Assembly: GCA_900109895.1 (NCBI GenBank) | Contig: FOBR01000023.1 | Span: forward strand, 1-64,000 | DNA length: 64,000 nt | Direction of reading: 5' to 3' | DNA from: a bacterium A37T11 | GTDB taxonomy: Bacteria; Bacteroidota; Bacteroidia; Sphingobacteriales; Sphingobacteriaceae | Shown here: positions 1-8,039 of the stretch, one piece after another | How the letters are laid out: the number at the start of each line of letters is the position of its first letter | How positions within the stretch are numbered: the first letter of the stretch is position 1 | Translations under genes and position numbers: made by a program | The notes under the pieces: generated by a model | Database searches by the model: none | Seen by the model: the letters and a program-made list of their open reading frames with translations, nothing else | Told to the model about the DNA's origin: nothing

Positions 1-273
1 AAGACTGCCAGGCAAGAAGCTACAAAAAACTAAGCTTCCACTTCAATATGGCCTTAAGTGCCGTTAGTACGGCTAAGGCTGCCGTATGGTGGTCATTAAA
101 GCCAGAGAAGAGGGAGGAATTCTCCATGCGGACGATAAAGACGATGTATCACAACAAATTAATCGCAGACCGAATTTTTTCAAACTTAGGTCTTGAGCTG
201 AATTGCAGAAAAATTAAACAGATTTATGAACAATGTATTTACACAGGAATAACAGCTGCGTAAATATTACCGA
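1..273. other. Unassigned stretch beside susC relic
   Basis: No gene is recognised here. Short frames exist on both strands (71 codons on plus at 48-263; about 35 codons on minus near 21-126), but neither resembles a known family. The stretch abuts the point where recognisable SusC sequence stops, near position 274, so it is probably the far side of an old deletion or insertion breakpoint. Confidence 0.4.
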
Positions 274-1966
274 ACTATTGTTATATCCGAAATTTGACTT
301 TATACTAAGCCCATTTAAAATGTCATAATTGACTGTTAAGTGGCTTGAAATGTTATTGGTTTTCATATTGTAAGGCTGATTTTGATAAGCAATTGGATTA
401 TTGATATTTCTGCTTTCAAGATTTAAGCCAGAATAATTCCACCTTATTGTGCCATCCTGGTTTCTCAAATCTGGAAAATCTGGAGGTAATGCATATGCTT
501 TCCCCACTCCAATCGCTGCTGATCGATTGTTTCATTCATAGGTTATATTTGTCCCCATGTCTATTGTAACCCTTCCATTGCTGTTTGAATGGTGAAAGTT
601 TGTGTTTATTGACGTGCGAATATCCGAATAATCACCAGGATATATAAAAGTCTCACGGTGGTATCCGCCATTTACCAAAAATTGAGTAGTTAAAGAACCT
701 CCACTTAATAAAAGTTCTGCGTCAGTTGTTACCGCTGCTTTTTCTATAAGCATATCTTTCCAATCTGTGTATTTAGTGGTATAGAACAACAATATGTCCG
801 GTGAGTATGCTGTGCTTGTAGGTATAAAATTAGGAGACAGTCCATCATTATGAAGCGCTTTGTGTCGCATCGTTAAATACTCCGACGTATTCATCATCTT
901 CATCGATCTGGTGATATTGCTCATTCCACTGTATATTTTTGCATTAAGAGTAGTGCCATTAATTTTACTCTTTTTTGTTGTTATTAAAATTACACCGTTG
1001 GCACCCCGCGAACCATAAATTGCAGTCGCATCAGCGTCACGAAGAACTTCGATGCTTAATATGTCAAAAAAATTTATACTATTAAATGGACCAATACCTG
1101 ATGCCCCTGGGGTAATTGGAAATGTAATTCCTTGACTAGTGCTTGAGGTAATTTGATTTATAGGACTGTTTTGCGGAGCAAATGGAACTCCATCAATTAT
1201 AAATAGTGGGTTGTCAAATGAACGATTTGCTATATTGTTAGCAGTTGAACTTAACGAATTCTGACCTCTAATTTGAATTTGAATAGATGCGCCTGGCATC
1301 CCGCTACTTTGAGATACAATCAGTCCTTGAATCCTACCTTCTATTGCCTGAAGAGGATTGCTTACTGGTTGTTGTTCGATATCTTTGCTCGTTATTTTTG
1401 CAACTGATCCAGTACTATATCTCTGGGTTGTAGTGCCATAAGCTATTACCATCGCTTCGTCTAACATGCTTACGCCTGGAGTTAGATTGATATTGAAAAA
1501 TCCTGCTTTAACAATATTATCAGTGACCACAAAAGAAAAAGGTTCAAATCCCATAAAAGAAACTTCCAGACGATCTCCTAAGGAAACGTTCAAAGAAAGC
1601 CTACCATTGTTGTCCGTTAGTCCCAATGTAGCATGATTTTAGAAGAACTAAAGGAGAAAGTAGCTCCTCTTAAAGGCTTGCCTTCGGAGTCAAATACCCG
1701 GAAGATAACAGGAGGTGAAGATTGGTTCGCGCTAACCAGTTGGTCAGTACTTATCCCGTCCGTTCCTGAAGACACAACCGGAAAGGTCTTTTGGGGAAGA
1801 AAAATGGTTCTCCCTTCAAATCGAGAAACAAGCGGCTGGTCGCGCAGCACCACCTCAAGAAATTCAACCAAGGACATATCAATCGCATCATGCGGAATAT
1901 GTAAATTTTATACATTAATTTTGATGGGTTTGGATAGGGTGAGTCGGGATGAGAGAAATCGGTCAC
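274..1966 (-). pseudogene. Decayed SusC-type TonB-dependent receptor
   Basis: This is the relic of an outer-membrane SusC-like TonB-dependent transporter. In order the minus strand encodes the second half of an STN domain (DMSLVEFLEVVLRDQP), a carboxypeptidase-regulatory-like repeat, and a plug domain with the usual family signatures (VIAYGTTT, IRGQNSL, PLFIIDGVPF, ATAIYGSRGANGVILITTK). Three lesions are visible. There is an in-frame TAA at 1908-1910 inside the STN domain, a frameshift near 1620-1630 between the regulatory repeat and the plug, and an in-frame TGA at 532-534 after which the same frame resumes (AAIGVGKAYALPPDFPD). Homology ends near 274, so most of the beta-barrel is missing, and no susD follows. 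The STN domain shows the ancestor was of the sigma/FecR-coupled kind, like the three intact systems further along the window. It cannot make a functional receptor. Confidence 0.9.
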
Positions 1967-2079
1967 ATTTTTTGAAATAATTTTTAATGTGTTTATTTAC
2001 AGGTAAATAATTTTTAATTAGAGATTCCTAAAAATGTCAACCTCGTATACGTTGTTCCAACAGATCACATATCCCGGAG

Positions 2080-3510
2080 TTATTGGAATAATGCGTCCAT
2101 ACTAAGGTCGTTTTGAACCAGCGAATTGGCGTGCATATTTCGTGACAACCCAAAACTGGTGATCATGGTGAGGTAAACGGCTTTACGGGTATTGGTCTCA
2201 CTCTTAAAAATGCCGATTTTTGAACGTAATTCATCAGCATACTTTTTATCAATGGTATAGGGGTTGATGGAAAATTTCATTTCACAGAGATTAATAACGC
2301 CATCTCTGCGATCAATGACCAGGTCTACCTGCGCACGCTGTTTATCATTTCCGGATAGCCAGGCTGAAACTTGAGTCAACACCCCACCAATGCCCAAGGC
2401 TTGCTTTATTTGTGCCACATGGGCAAGACAAACTTGTTCAAATGCATATCCAGCCCACGTACGCTGTTTAGGGTTATCCAGGTTCTGCAGCCAATTGTAG
2501 GTACCGTCAAAATTTTCTTTTGCGATAAATTTCAAATAAAACAAGGAATAAAGGTCTGTAAGCTGGTATAGGCTGCTCTTTTCCTTTTTGCCAAAGGCAG
2601 TGTACTTCCGGATAAAATTACTTTCTTCCAGTTCTCGCAAGATGCGGGTGATGCCACCTCCCCCTGTTAGCTTAATGGCTTCGATAATTTCCGTACGCGT
2701 TAAACCACTTGATTTTTGGCTCAGGGCACCAATGATGGCTATATGCTTTTCAGCATTGGCAAACAACGAGCGGAATAACTGATCAAATTCTTTGTAGAGA
2801 ATGCCATTTGTTTCAAAAAATAAAGCCTGGATATTCTGTGCAGCACTAAGGCTGGTATCTATTTCTTTCAGGTAAAAAGGAATACCCCCCATAGCCATAT
2901 AATATTGAACGATTTGAAAACGGCCAATTTCGACGTTTTTGCGGCTAAAAAACTGCTCGCATTCCAGTAGCGAAAAGGGTTCCAGTTTTATTCGGCAGGT
3001 AATGCGGTTATATAACCCTCCGCGGTTGTGGATAAGCTTATTGATCATCCATGAAGCCGCCGAACCACATACAATGAGCAGTATATTGGATCTGGCCGAC
3101 GCCCAGGAGTTCCAGAAGTATTCGAGTGCTGATATAAAACCGGATTTCGGGGTATCCATCCAGGGGAGTTCATCCAGAAAGATCACTTGTTTTTTGCCGT
3201 CAGTTGCCTGGGCTTCCAATACTTCACTAAGTTGATGAAACGCTTTTAACCAATTATCTGCGGGCTCTTTAATCAATTCGCTGTGATCATACCGGGTAAT
3301 GCTGAGATGAAAATTGGCTAATTGCTTCTTCAGGCCTACATTTGCCATCCCTGTCAGGTAAAAATCAAAGGGTTGCTCAAAGGCATTTCTAATTAAAAAG
3401 GTTTTGCCTACCCGCCTTCTGCCATAAATGGCCACAAACTCTGAGCTTTCCGACTCATACCGCTTGCGGAGCTCTTTAAGTTCTTTTTCCCGTCCTACGA
3501 TGCGTTCCAT
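2080..3510 (-). CDS. AAA ATPase with DUF234/PD-(D/E)XK-like C-terminus
   Basis: This cytoplasmic protein of 476 residues belongs to the archaeal-type ATPase / DUF234 family, whose physiological role is poorly defined. A Walker A motif (GRRRVGKT, residues 30-37) and a Walker B (VIFLDELPW, about 109-117) are intact, followed by a GSAAS sensor-like motif and a winged-helix middle section. The C-terminal part carries an arrangement typical of PD-(D/E)XK nuclease-like folds: E358 (FEQVC), D396 (QVDLVIDR) and E410-x-K412 (CEMKF). Whether it cuts DNA cannot be told from sequence. It is separated from the upstream aminotransferase-fold gene by 109 bp holding two tandem inverted repeats, so it is probably transcribed from its own, tightly controlled promoter. 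Relatives are often found singly and scattered across Bacteroidota genomes, which suggests mobility. Confidence 0.88.
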   Translation of the reverse strand: MERIVGREKELKELRKRYESESSEFVAIYGRRRVGKTFLIRNAFEQPFDFYLTGMANVGLKKQLANFHLSITRYDHSELIKEPADNWLKAFHQLSEVLEAQATDGKKQVIFLDELPWMDTPKSGFISALEYFWNSWASARSNILLIVCGSAASWMINKLIHNRGGLYNRITCRIKLEPFSLLECEQFFSRKNVEIGRFQIVQYYMAMGGIPFYLKEIDTSLSAAQNIQALFFETNGILYKEFDQLFRSLFANAEKHIAIIGALSQKSSGLTRTEIIEAIKLTGGGGITRILRELEESNFIRKYTAFGKKEKSSLYQLTDLYSLFYLKFIAKENFDGTYNWLQNLDNPKQRTWAGYAFEQVCLAHVAQIKQALGIGGVLTQVSAWLSGNDKQRAQVDLVIDRRDGVINLCEMKFSINPYTIDKKYADELRSKIGIFKSETNTRKAVYLTMITSFGLSRNMHANSLVQNDLSMDALFQ

Positions 3511-3514
3511 GTTT

Positions 3515-3562
3515 TATATTTGGCCACAAGTATAGTAAAAAACATACTTACGGCCAAATATA
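3515..3562. repeat. Inverted repeat 1 upstream of ATPase gene
   Basis: The left arm TATATTTGGCCACAAGTAT (3515-3533) pairs with the right arm 3544-3562, with 17 of 19 positions complementary and a 10-base spacer. On the minus strand the right arm contains TATATTTG, a match to the Bacteroidota -7 box, so a protein bound here would cover the promoter of the ATPase gene. It shares the core TTGGCCacAAGT with a second repeat 4 bp away. Confidence 0.8.
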
Positions 3563-3566
3563 ATTT

Positions 3567-3614
3567 TATAATTGGCCACAAGTACCCAAAAATAGAGACT
3601 TATGGCCAATTATA
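3567..3614. repeat. Inverted repeat 2 upstream of ATPase gene
   Basis: The arms TATAATTGGCCACAAGT (3567-3583) and 3598-3614 are complementary at 16 of 17 positions, with a 14-base spacer. It is a near copy of the preceding repeat, giving two tandem palindromes that fill almost the whole gap between the two genes. It could act as paired operator sites or as two RNA hairpins; no T-run follows, so a simple terminator is less likely. Confidence 0.8.
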
Positions 3615-3619
3615 GATTT

Positions 3620-4906
3620 TTAGTAGGTAAGCGACAGGTTGGTTTTTACCTCATCAAAGGCATTCAACACCTTGTCTAGGTGGGCCTCCTCATGCGTAGC
3701 CATGATGTTAAGCCGTATCCGCGCATCTTTTTTGTCCACGGCAGGGTACAGAATGGGGTTGGTATAAATACCGACCTTTAATAATAGCCTGCCGGCCTCG
3801 AGGGTTTTGCCAATGTCGCCGATCTTGACGGGGATAGCTGAGTCAGTCGGGCCGATGTTCAAACCCAGGGAAAGCAGGCCTTTTTTACGGTAGTTGATGT
3901 TGTGCCACAGCTTGTCGCGCCATTGGGGTTCCTCATCAACAAGCTCCAGGGCCTTGATAATGCCCAGGTTGCTGGCTGGGCCGGAAGAGGTGGAGAACAA
4001 GTGCTGCTGGCTTTGGTATTTGAGCATGCGGATGATGGTTTTGTTAGCCACCACATAACCACCGAGGTGCCCTAGCGCCTTGCTAAAGGTGCCCATGATG
4101 AAGTCTACATCCTCAAAACAGTTTTGGGCTTCAATTACCCCGCGGCCCGTGGCGCCCACCACCCCTACTCCATGGGCATCATCCATCAGGACGTAGGCGT
4201 TATAAAAGTGGGCCAGGTGGGTGAGTTCGGCCAAGGGGGCTTGGTCGCCATCCTGCGAGTACACACCATCCACAATGACGAGCCGGTTTTCGTAGTCCCG
4301 CTGGGTGTTTTTGAGCACTTCGGTCAGCATGTCCATGTCGTTGTGCAAAAACCGTTTCACGGTAATGCCTTTAAGCCCTTCATACACGCTGGCATGCACG
4401 GCCATGTCTACAATGGCAATGTCTTTGGGGCCCAGCAGGCAGGGCAATGTGGCGCTATTAGCAGTATAGCCCGTGGTGTAGAGGATGGCATCCTCCTGCC
4501 CGTAGAAGCCCGCAATCTTCTTTTCAAGCAGGCCATGGTAATTGAAGTGCCCGCCAATGGCTGGCGACGCCCCTGCCCCACTCCCGAACTGGTCAATAGC
4601 CCATTTGTGCGTAGCTTTAATGGCCGGGTGCTGGGTAAAACCCAGATAATCGTTTGACACGAGGCACACGCATTCCCTGGGCACACTTTCACCGGGCAGC
4701 TTGAGCCGCATCACCGGCCCGCAACCGTCCTGCGATTCCAGCCGGTAGTTAAAGTGCCCCTGCCTTTCCAGGTATTCCTGAAATTCTACAAAATAGGCTG
4801 ACCGCTCAAACACGTTCATGCCTTCAATGTGTTCAAAATCTTTAAAGCTCGCCTTGCTGAAGTCGATCTTTTTCCGCGGATCTTTGTGCGTATGTTTTGT
4901 CTTCAT
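3620..4906 (-). CDS. Alpha-oxoamine synthase (AONS/KBL/SPT family)
   Basis: This PLP-dependent fold-type I enzyme condenses an amino acid with an acyl thioester; the family includes 8-amino-7-oxononanoate synthase, 2-amino-3-ketobutyrate CoA ligase and serine palmitoyltransferase. With the start chosen here it has 428 residues, including a 60-residue N-terminal extension relative to the family core. Seen motifs are the substrate-loop region around SNDYLGF, DDAHGVG (residues 242-248, PLP-ring Asp and His) and the Schiff-base lysine K276 in GTFSKALGHLGGY. The frame is open 32 codons further upstream, but that part would cross the divergent promoter region, and ATG at 4904-4906 lies 4 nt after a TACCTTTG box. 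The substrate is unknown: there is no biotin or threonine-catabolism gene nearby. A role in sphingolipid or another lipid head-group synthesis is possible but inferred. It is divergent from a small HTH gene with a shared palindrome between them. Confidence 0.85.
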   Translation of the reverse strand: MKTKHTHKDPRKKIDFSKASFKDFEHIEGMNVFERSAYFVEFQEYLERQGHFNYRLESQDGCGPVMRLKLPGESVPRECVCLVSNDYLGFTQHPAIKATHKWAIDQFGSGAGASPAIGGHFNYHGLLEKKIAGFYGQEDAILYTTGYTANSATLPCLLGPKDIAIVDMAVHASVYEGLKGITVKRFLHNDMDMLTEVLKNTQRDYENRLVIVDGVYSQDGDQAPLAELTHLAHFYNAYVLMDDAHGVGVVGATGRGVIEAQNCFEDVDFIMGTFSKALGHLGGYVVANKTIIRMLKYQSQQHLFSTSSGPASNLGIIKALELVDEEPQWRDKLWHNINYRKKGLLSLGLNIGPTDSAIPVKIGDIGKTLEAGRLLLKVGIYTNPILYPAVDKKDARIRLNIMATHEEAHLDKVLNAFDEVKTNLSLTY

Positions 4907-4910
4907 ATCC

Positions 4911-4918
4911 CAAAGGTA
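4911..4918 (-). promoter_or_regulatory. -7 box of oxoamine synthase gene
   Basis: On the minus strand this reads TACCTTTG, matching the TAnnTTTG -7 consensus of Bacteroidota. It ends 4 nt before the ATG at 4906, so the transcript would be leaderless or nearly so. A TTG lies 16 nt upstream, a little close for a -33 element. Confidence 0.5.
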
Positions 4919-4935
4919 GGTGGGGGATGAGACCC

Positions 4936-4959
4936 AAGTGGACACAACTGTGACCACTT
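4936..4959. promoter_or_regulatory. 24-nt palindrome in divergent promoter region
   Basis: The arms AAGTGGACACA (4936-4946) and TGTGACCACTT (4949-4959) are complementary at 10 of 11 positions around a 2-base centre. It sits between the two divergent -7 boxes, where the -33 region of the plus-strand HTH gene would be. This is the geometry of a shared operator, possibly bound by the HTH protein encoded next to it. Confidence 0.65.
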
Positions 4960-4976
4960 CTCCCCTTATCCCTGTA

Positions 4977-4984
4977 TAGTTTTG
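4977..4984 (+). promoter_or_regulatory. -7 box of HTH gene
   Basis: TAGTTTTG matches TAnnTTTG and ends 4 nt before the ATG at 4989, again implying a leaderless transcript. I see no good TTG at the -33 position; the palindrome occupies that place. Confidence 0.45.
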
Positions 4985-4988
4985 CAGC

Positions 4989-5291
4989 ATGGAAACAATC
5001 ATTTTATTTTTGAAAGAGCAGTTGGCGGAGCTTGCTGAAATCCGCCAGGTATTAACAGAAAAGACATTGCCGGGGCTAGTTACGGGCCAAGAGAAGGAGC
5101 ATGCAGAGCTGGAATGGGTATTGAGCTACCTGGGCATAAGCCTTAGTACCTTTAGGCGCCATGTAAAGGGGCGCTTGTTGACCCCAGTTTTTAAAGCCGG
5201 CAAACGGGAGCTCTATTCCCGTCGGGAAGTATTAGATCTGAGTAGACGTGGCCACTACCAGGCTTTCAGGAAACTTTCTCTAGACGCTTAA
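4989..5291 (+). CDS. Small helix-turn-helix DNA-binding protein
   Basis: This 100-residue protein has a MerR/excisionase-like helix-turn-helix (HTH_17 type) in its second half: WVLSYLGISLSTFRRHVKGR at about residues 38-57 supplies the helices, and the wing follows around LYSRREVLDLSRRG. The N-terminal 35 residues look helical, perhaps a dimerisation segment. Such proteins are common in Bacteroidota, both on mobile elements and as stand-alone regulators; no integrase or relaxase is adjacent here. It is divergent from the oxoamine synthase gene with a palindrome between, and it is followed by a strong terminator, so it is a monocistronic unit. Autoregulation and control of the neighbour are inferences. 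Confidence 0.75.
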   Translation: METIILFLKEQLAELAEIRQVLTEKTLPGLVTGQEKEHAELEWVLSYLGISLSTFRRHVKGRLLTPVFKAGKRELYSRREVLDLSRRGHYQAFRKLSLDA

Positions 5292-5314
5292 AACTAAGTT
5301 TTTGTTGGAAAACT

Positions 5315-5355
5315 CCATCATTAAGTCCGTAATTGGCACTTAATGATGGTTTTTT
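5315..5355 (+). terminator. Rho-independent terminator after HTH gene
   Basis: A perfect 12-bp stem (CCATCATTAAGT 5315-5326 with ACTTAATGATGG 5338-5349) has an 11-nt loop and is followed by six T residues (5350-5355). It ends the plus-strand HTH transcript. Confidence 0.9.
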
Positions 5356-5441
5356 CCGACATTTTAATTCCCTTAATTGTATTCTTTATAAGCTGCTATT
5401 AAATTCCCAATCTTTTTTAGCCTAAGTGTACGAGTTTGATA

Positions 5442-5999
5442 TCAATCCATCAACCCAACGATCTGCCAGCCTTTGCCGTCTTTACCGCTTACTTTGTGGT
5501 ATAGTACGCCATTACTTTGGTAGTAGTCTGCCCCTGATACCTCGACCTTTTCACTGCCGCTGGGCAGATCTTCAATGATCATCCCTTCCTGGGGGTCTAC
5601 TACCTGGTATTCGGTGCCGGCTGCTTTATAAAAAATGCCACCAAACGTATAGTAGCCCTCTTTGGCAAAAACAAAGGCTTTTGTCCCTTGTGGTAAACTG
5701 CTGATGTGAAGCCCTGGCGTGGGGGCAACTTGTATGTACCTGCCACCATAGTTGGTATAGAAATTTCCGCTGTTATAATAATAGGTGGTGCCCTCATAAC
5801 TGGCGGTTTTGGTGCCTTGGGGCAGGGATGACAGCGCCACAACCTTGGCTTTTTTACTTTTCTTAAATCGGATATCTTCACGAGCTACCATGCCCAGATG
5901 CAGGTTGACATACTTGGGCGGATCGTTCCGTATCTGTGCCTGGCAACGGAGACTAAAGGTGGAAAGTAGCCCTAAAAAAGCTAGAAAATAGGTGTTCAT
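5442..5999 (-). CDS. Secreted DUF6515-like repeat protein
   Basis: This is an exported protein of about 185 residues from the chosen start. MNTYFLAFLGLLSTFSLRCQAQ is a standard signal peptide ending in AQ; the frame opens 7 codons earlier, but that would spoil the signal. The mature part contains about three repeats built from a LPQGT or LPSGS turn, a YYxxxGxFY strand pair, and a VAPTPG or VVDPQEG turn, the pattern of DUF6515-type envelope proteins. A basic KKSKKAK stretch precedes the first repeat. No enzymatic residues are recognisable, and the function is unknown; a structural or adhesive envelope role is only a guess. It stands alone, convergent with the HTH unit. Confidence 0.72.
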   Translation of the reverse strand: MNTYFLAFLGLLSTFSLRCQAQIRNDPPKYVNLHLGMVAREDIRFKKSKKAKVVALSSLPQGTKTASYEGTTYYYNSGNFYTNYGGRYIQVAPTPGLHISSLPQGTKAFVFAKEGYYTFGGIFYKAAGTEYQVVDPQEGMIIEDLPSGSEKVEVSGADYYQSNGVLYHKVSGKDGKGWQIVGLMD

Positions 6000-6538
6000 G
6001 AGCGTGCATCTGTCTATCAAACTATTCCGCGAAGGTACTGATTTGGAGATCTGTCTACGTTAAAATTCTGTTAATTAACAAATCTTTATCATATCGAAGA
6101 ATGTCAGTGAGCTATGGGAGAATAGAAATAATGTACCGATAACCGCTTGAAAAGCACCTACGGGCAGCGTGAGGTTACATCGCATCGGTAGGTTTATAGC
6201 AACGGTTGCCGATAGTATATTTCTGACCGGCAAAATGACTTTTCCGGATGGAAGTATTACCTATCTAAGTAGCGATATCATTCCAATGGGCGGAAATGTG
6301 TATAGGATGATCAGTCATCCGTCTTGTCTGGTCATGCAACCCGTACCGACAACCGTCCGATACATTCGGATACTTGCTGCTGCCTTTTTTCCATCCATCC
6401 AAACCCCGTCGACGCTCTGAAATATAGCATTTCCGAGTAGCAAAGAACCATTGCTATTCTCCCATGATATCCGGAAGACCGGCATAAATGGGTTATGAAA
6501 AGCCTTTTTGTTCCAGAAAACGCTTGTCTGTTCAAAAA
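6000..6538. other. Non-coding gap with distant 12-bp inverted repeat
   Basis: No convincing gene is present; the frames at 6169-6420 (plus) and 6332-6589 (minus) resemble nothing. ATGGGAGAATAG at 6114-6125 is exactly complementary to 6454-6465, framing 352 bp. Inside are several short inverted repeats, for example GGATGA/TCATCC around a TCAG loop near 6307-6322. The arrangement could be the remains of a small non-autonomous element or a structured RNA, but no target-site duplication is obvious. Confidence 0.35.
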
Positions 6539-6569
6539 TTGTTGAGGGCCGGTTGCCGGCTTATGTTTG
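6539..6569 (+). promoter_or_regulatory. Promoter of FnIII protein gene
   Basis: TTG (6539-6541) is followed after 20 nt by TATGTTTG (6562-6569), a good match to the Bacteroidota TTTG-N19-TAnnTTTG promoter. A small GCCGG/CCGGC hairpin lies between the two boxes. Transcription would give a leader of about 120 nt. Confidence 0.6.
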
Positions 6570-6598
6570 TATCGTAATAACATTAACAAAAAAGAAAA

Positions 6599-6622
6599 AT
6601 GAAAGAACTAAAAACAAGTTAA
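6599..6622 (+). other. Possible 7-codon leader ORF and repetitive 5' UTR
   Basis: ATG AAA GAA CTA AAA ACA AGT TAA opens just after the promoter and before the main gene. The rest of the leader (6625-6694) consists of near-repeats of GCGCAAA and AATCGTAAATCTAAA. Translation of the mini-ORF is unproven; the purine- and A-rich leader may simply keep the RNA unstructured. Confidence 0.25.
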
Positions 6623-6694
6623 GGCGTAAAGCGCAAAGCGCAAAGAAGTAGGTAATAAAAATCGTAAATCTAAAATCTAAAATCGTAAATCAAA

Positions 6695-7330
6695 ATGACT
6701 GCAACACAAGTATTAACAGGTTATAAAAAACTAAAAGATAATGAACTGCTGGCCTTGAGCGGCACCGTAGGGAAAGCCATGGGCGAAGACAACCCTTATT
6801 TTGCCACGCCTCAGCCAACATTGGCGGAGCTGCAAACTGCTCAGGAAGATTTTGCAGTGAAACTTCAGATTTCACAACGCCGTGGAAGCCCCTTTGATAC
6901 CAGCCTGAAAAATGATAGCCGTGACGCCCTGCTGCTAGTACTTAAACGCCTGGCCTTTTATGTAAACGTTACGGCAAATGGATCATTGCCCATTTTATTA
7001 AGTTCTGGATTCAGGCTGGCAGCGACACAGGTTAGTGCAGTGGTACCTACCATACCGGAAAGGCTTAAACTACGTGACGGCCGGCAAAGCGGTCAAATGA
7101 TCTTCACGTTTGACGCGGTGAAAGGGGCCACGCTGTATGAATACCAATATGCCGAAGCGTCTGAAACAGGTGGTGAGGTGGAATGGGGCAATCGCTTAAC
7201 GACTTCCTCTTCCACACAAAACCTATTGGCACCCCTAACACCAGGCCGCACCTACCTCGTGCGGGTAAGGGCTATGAACGGCGCAGGAATTGGGGATTGG
7301 AGCGAACCAGTATCACTCATCGCGAGGTAA
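6695..7330 (+). CDS. Fibronectin type III domain protein
   Basis: This 211-residue protein lacks an obvious signal peptide. The C-terminal part (about residues 118-211) is a fibronectin type III module: PTIPERLKLRDG opens it, and TPGRTYLVRVRAMNGAGIGD with WSEPVSLIA shows the classic Y-x-V-x-V-x-A-x-N and W-S motifs. The first ~110 residues are mainly helical and of a type seen in similar-sized Bacteroidota proteins of unknown role. It lies alone, convergent with an ECF sigma gene only 12 bp away. The function is unknown. Confidence 0.7.
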   Translation: MTATQVLTGYKKLKDNELLALSGTVGKAMGEDNPYFATPQPTLAELQTAQEDFAVKLQISQRRGSPFDTSLKNDSRDALLLVLKRLAFYVNVTANGSLPILLSSGFRLAATQVSAVVPTIPERLKLRDGRQSGQMIFTFDAVKGATLYEYQYAEASETGGEVEWGNRLTTSSSTQNLLAPLTPGRTYLVRVRAMNGAGIGDWSEPVSLIAR

Positions 7331-7342
7331 GTTATACGTTGA

Positions 7343-7942
7343 TTAACTGGCGTGTAAGTATAATTGTATGGCGAAATGTAGCACAATGGGCCCAAACATC
7401 TCCAGGTTATCGCGGATATCCTTGTTGGCCTTTTTGAGATGCGACTTGACGGTATTTTCTGAAATATTCAATTGCTCAGCAATATCTTTATTGCTCAGGC
7501 CTTCGCCGGTGCTGAGCCTAAATACCAATTGGCATTGTGCCGGAAGTTGGTTTATAGCTTCATCGATCTTCTGTTTTAGTTCTTTAGCCAGGTATTCACT
7601 CTCGGCGGATGGGCTTAACCGGATCTCAGGCACATAACCTTCTGCCCGTTGACGCTCGCGGTGATGCTTATCCATAATATCAAAAGCATGATTGCGGGCG
7701 GCACGGGACAGGTAATAGGAAAAACTGTCATTCTGAAGTTCAAGGGTATCCTTGAGTTCCCAAAGTTTCACAAAAATATCCTGCACACACTCTTCCGCCT
7801 CCTCTACATTGCCCAACCGATTGGAAGCAACAATCATGAGTTTGTCCCAATAGCGGTTATAAATTTCATGAAAAGCATTTTGATTGTTCTGCCGGATAAG
7901 CACCAACAGTTCTGCATCAGTTAAAGGTCCTAGTTTTTTCAT
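7343..7942 (-). CDS. Orphan ECF sigma-70 factor
   Basis: This is a 199-residue alternative sigma factor of the extracytoplasmic-function class that recruits RNA polymerase to a special promoter set. Region 2 spans about residues 23-90 (EECVQDIFVKLWE and YYLSRAARNHAFD motifs) and region 4 about 128-178, with an HTH around LSNKDIAEQLNISENTVKSH. Unlike the three sigma genes further right, it has no fecR or susC directly downstream, so its anti-sigma factor and regulon cannot be deduced. A TAACTTTG (minus strand, 7991-7998) about 48 nt before the start could be its -7 box. It is convergent with the FnIII gene. Confidence 0.88.
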   Translation of the reverse strand: MKKLGPLTDAELLVLIRQNNQNAFHEIYNRYWDKLMIVASNRLGNVEEAEECVQDIFVKLWELKDTLELQNDSFSYYLSRAARNHAFDIMDKHHRERQRAEGYVPEIRLSPSAESEYLAKELKQKIDEAINQLPAQCQLVFRLSTGEGLSNKDIAEQLNISENTVKSHLKKANKDIRDNLEMFGPIVLHFAIQLYLHAS

Positions 7943-8039
7943 AAAATCGCACTAAATGAAGCCTTTTTGCCGTAACCCTGTGTTACATAACAAAGTTAAA
8001 AGTAATTTTTTGGATTTTATGAAAAAATAATGCTTTTAT

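Noticed and set aside
48-263. A 71-codon plus-strand frame at the left edge as a gene
   Set aside because: No family resemblance, no promoter or ribosome-binding site, and it borders a pseudogene breakpoint.
4124-4657. A 177-codon plus-strand frame inside the oxoamine synthase gene
   Set aside because: Antisense shadow of a conserved PLP enzyme, with His/Gly-rich composition typical of shadows.
3620-5002. Naming the oxoamine synthase kbl, bioF or a serine palmitoyltransferase
   Set aside because: The family signature is clear, but neither the neighbours nor visible residues fix the acyl donor or amino acid.
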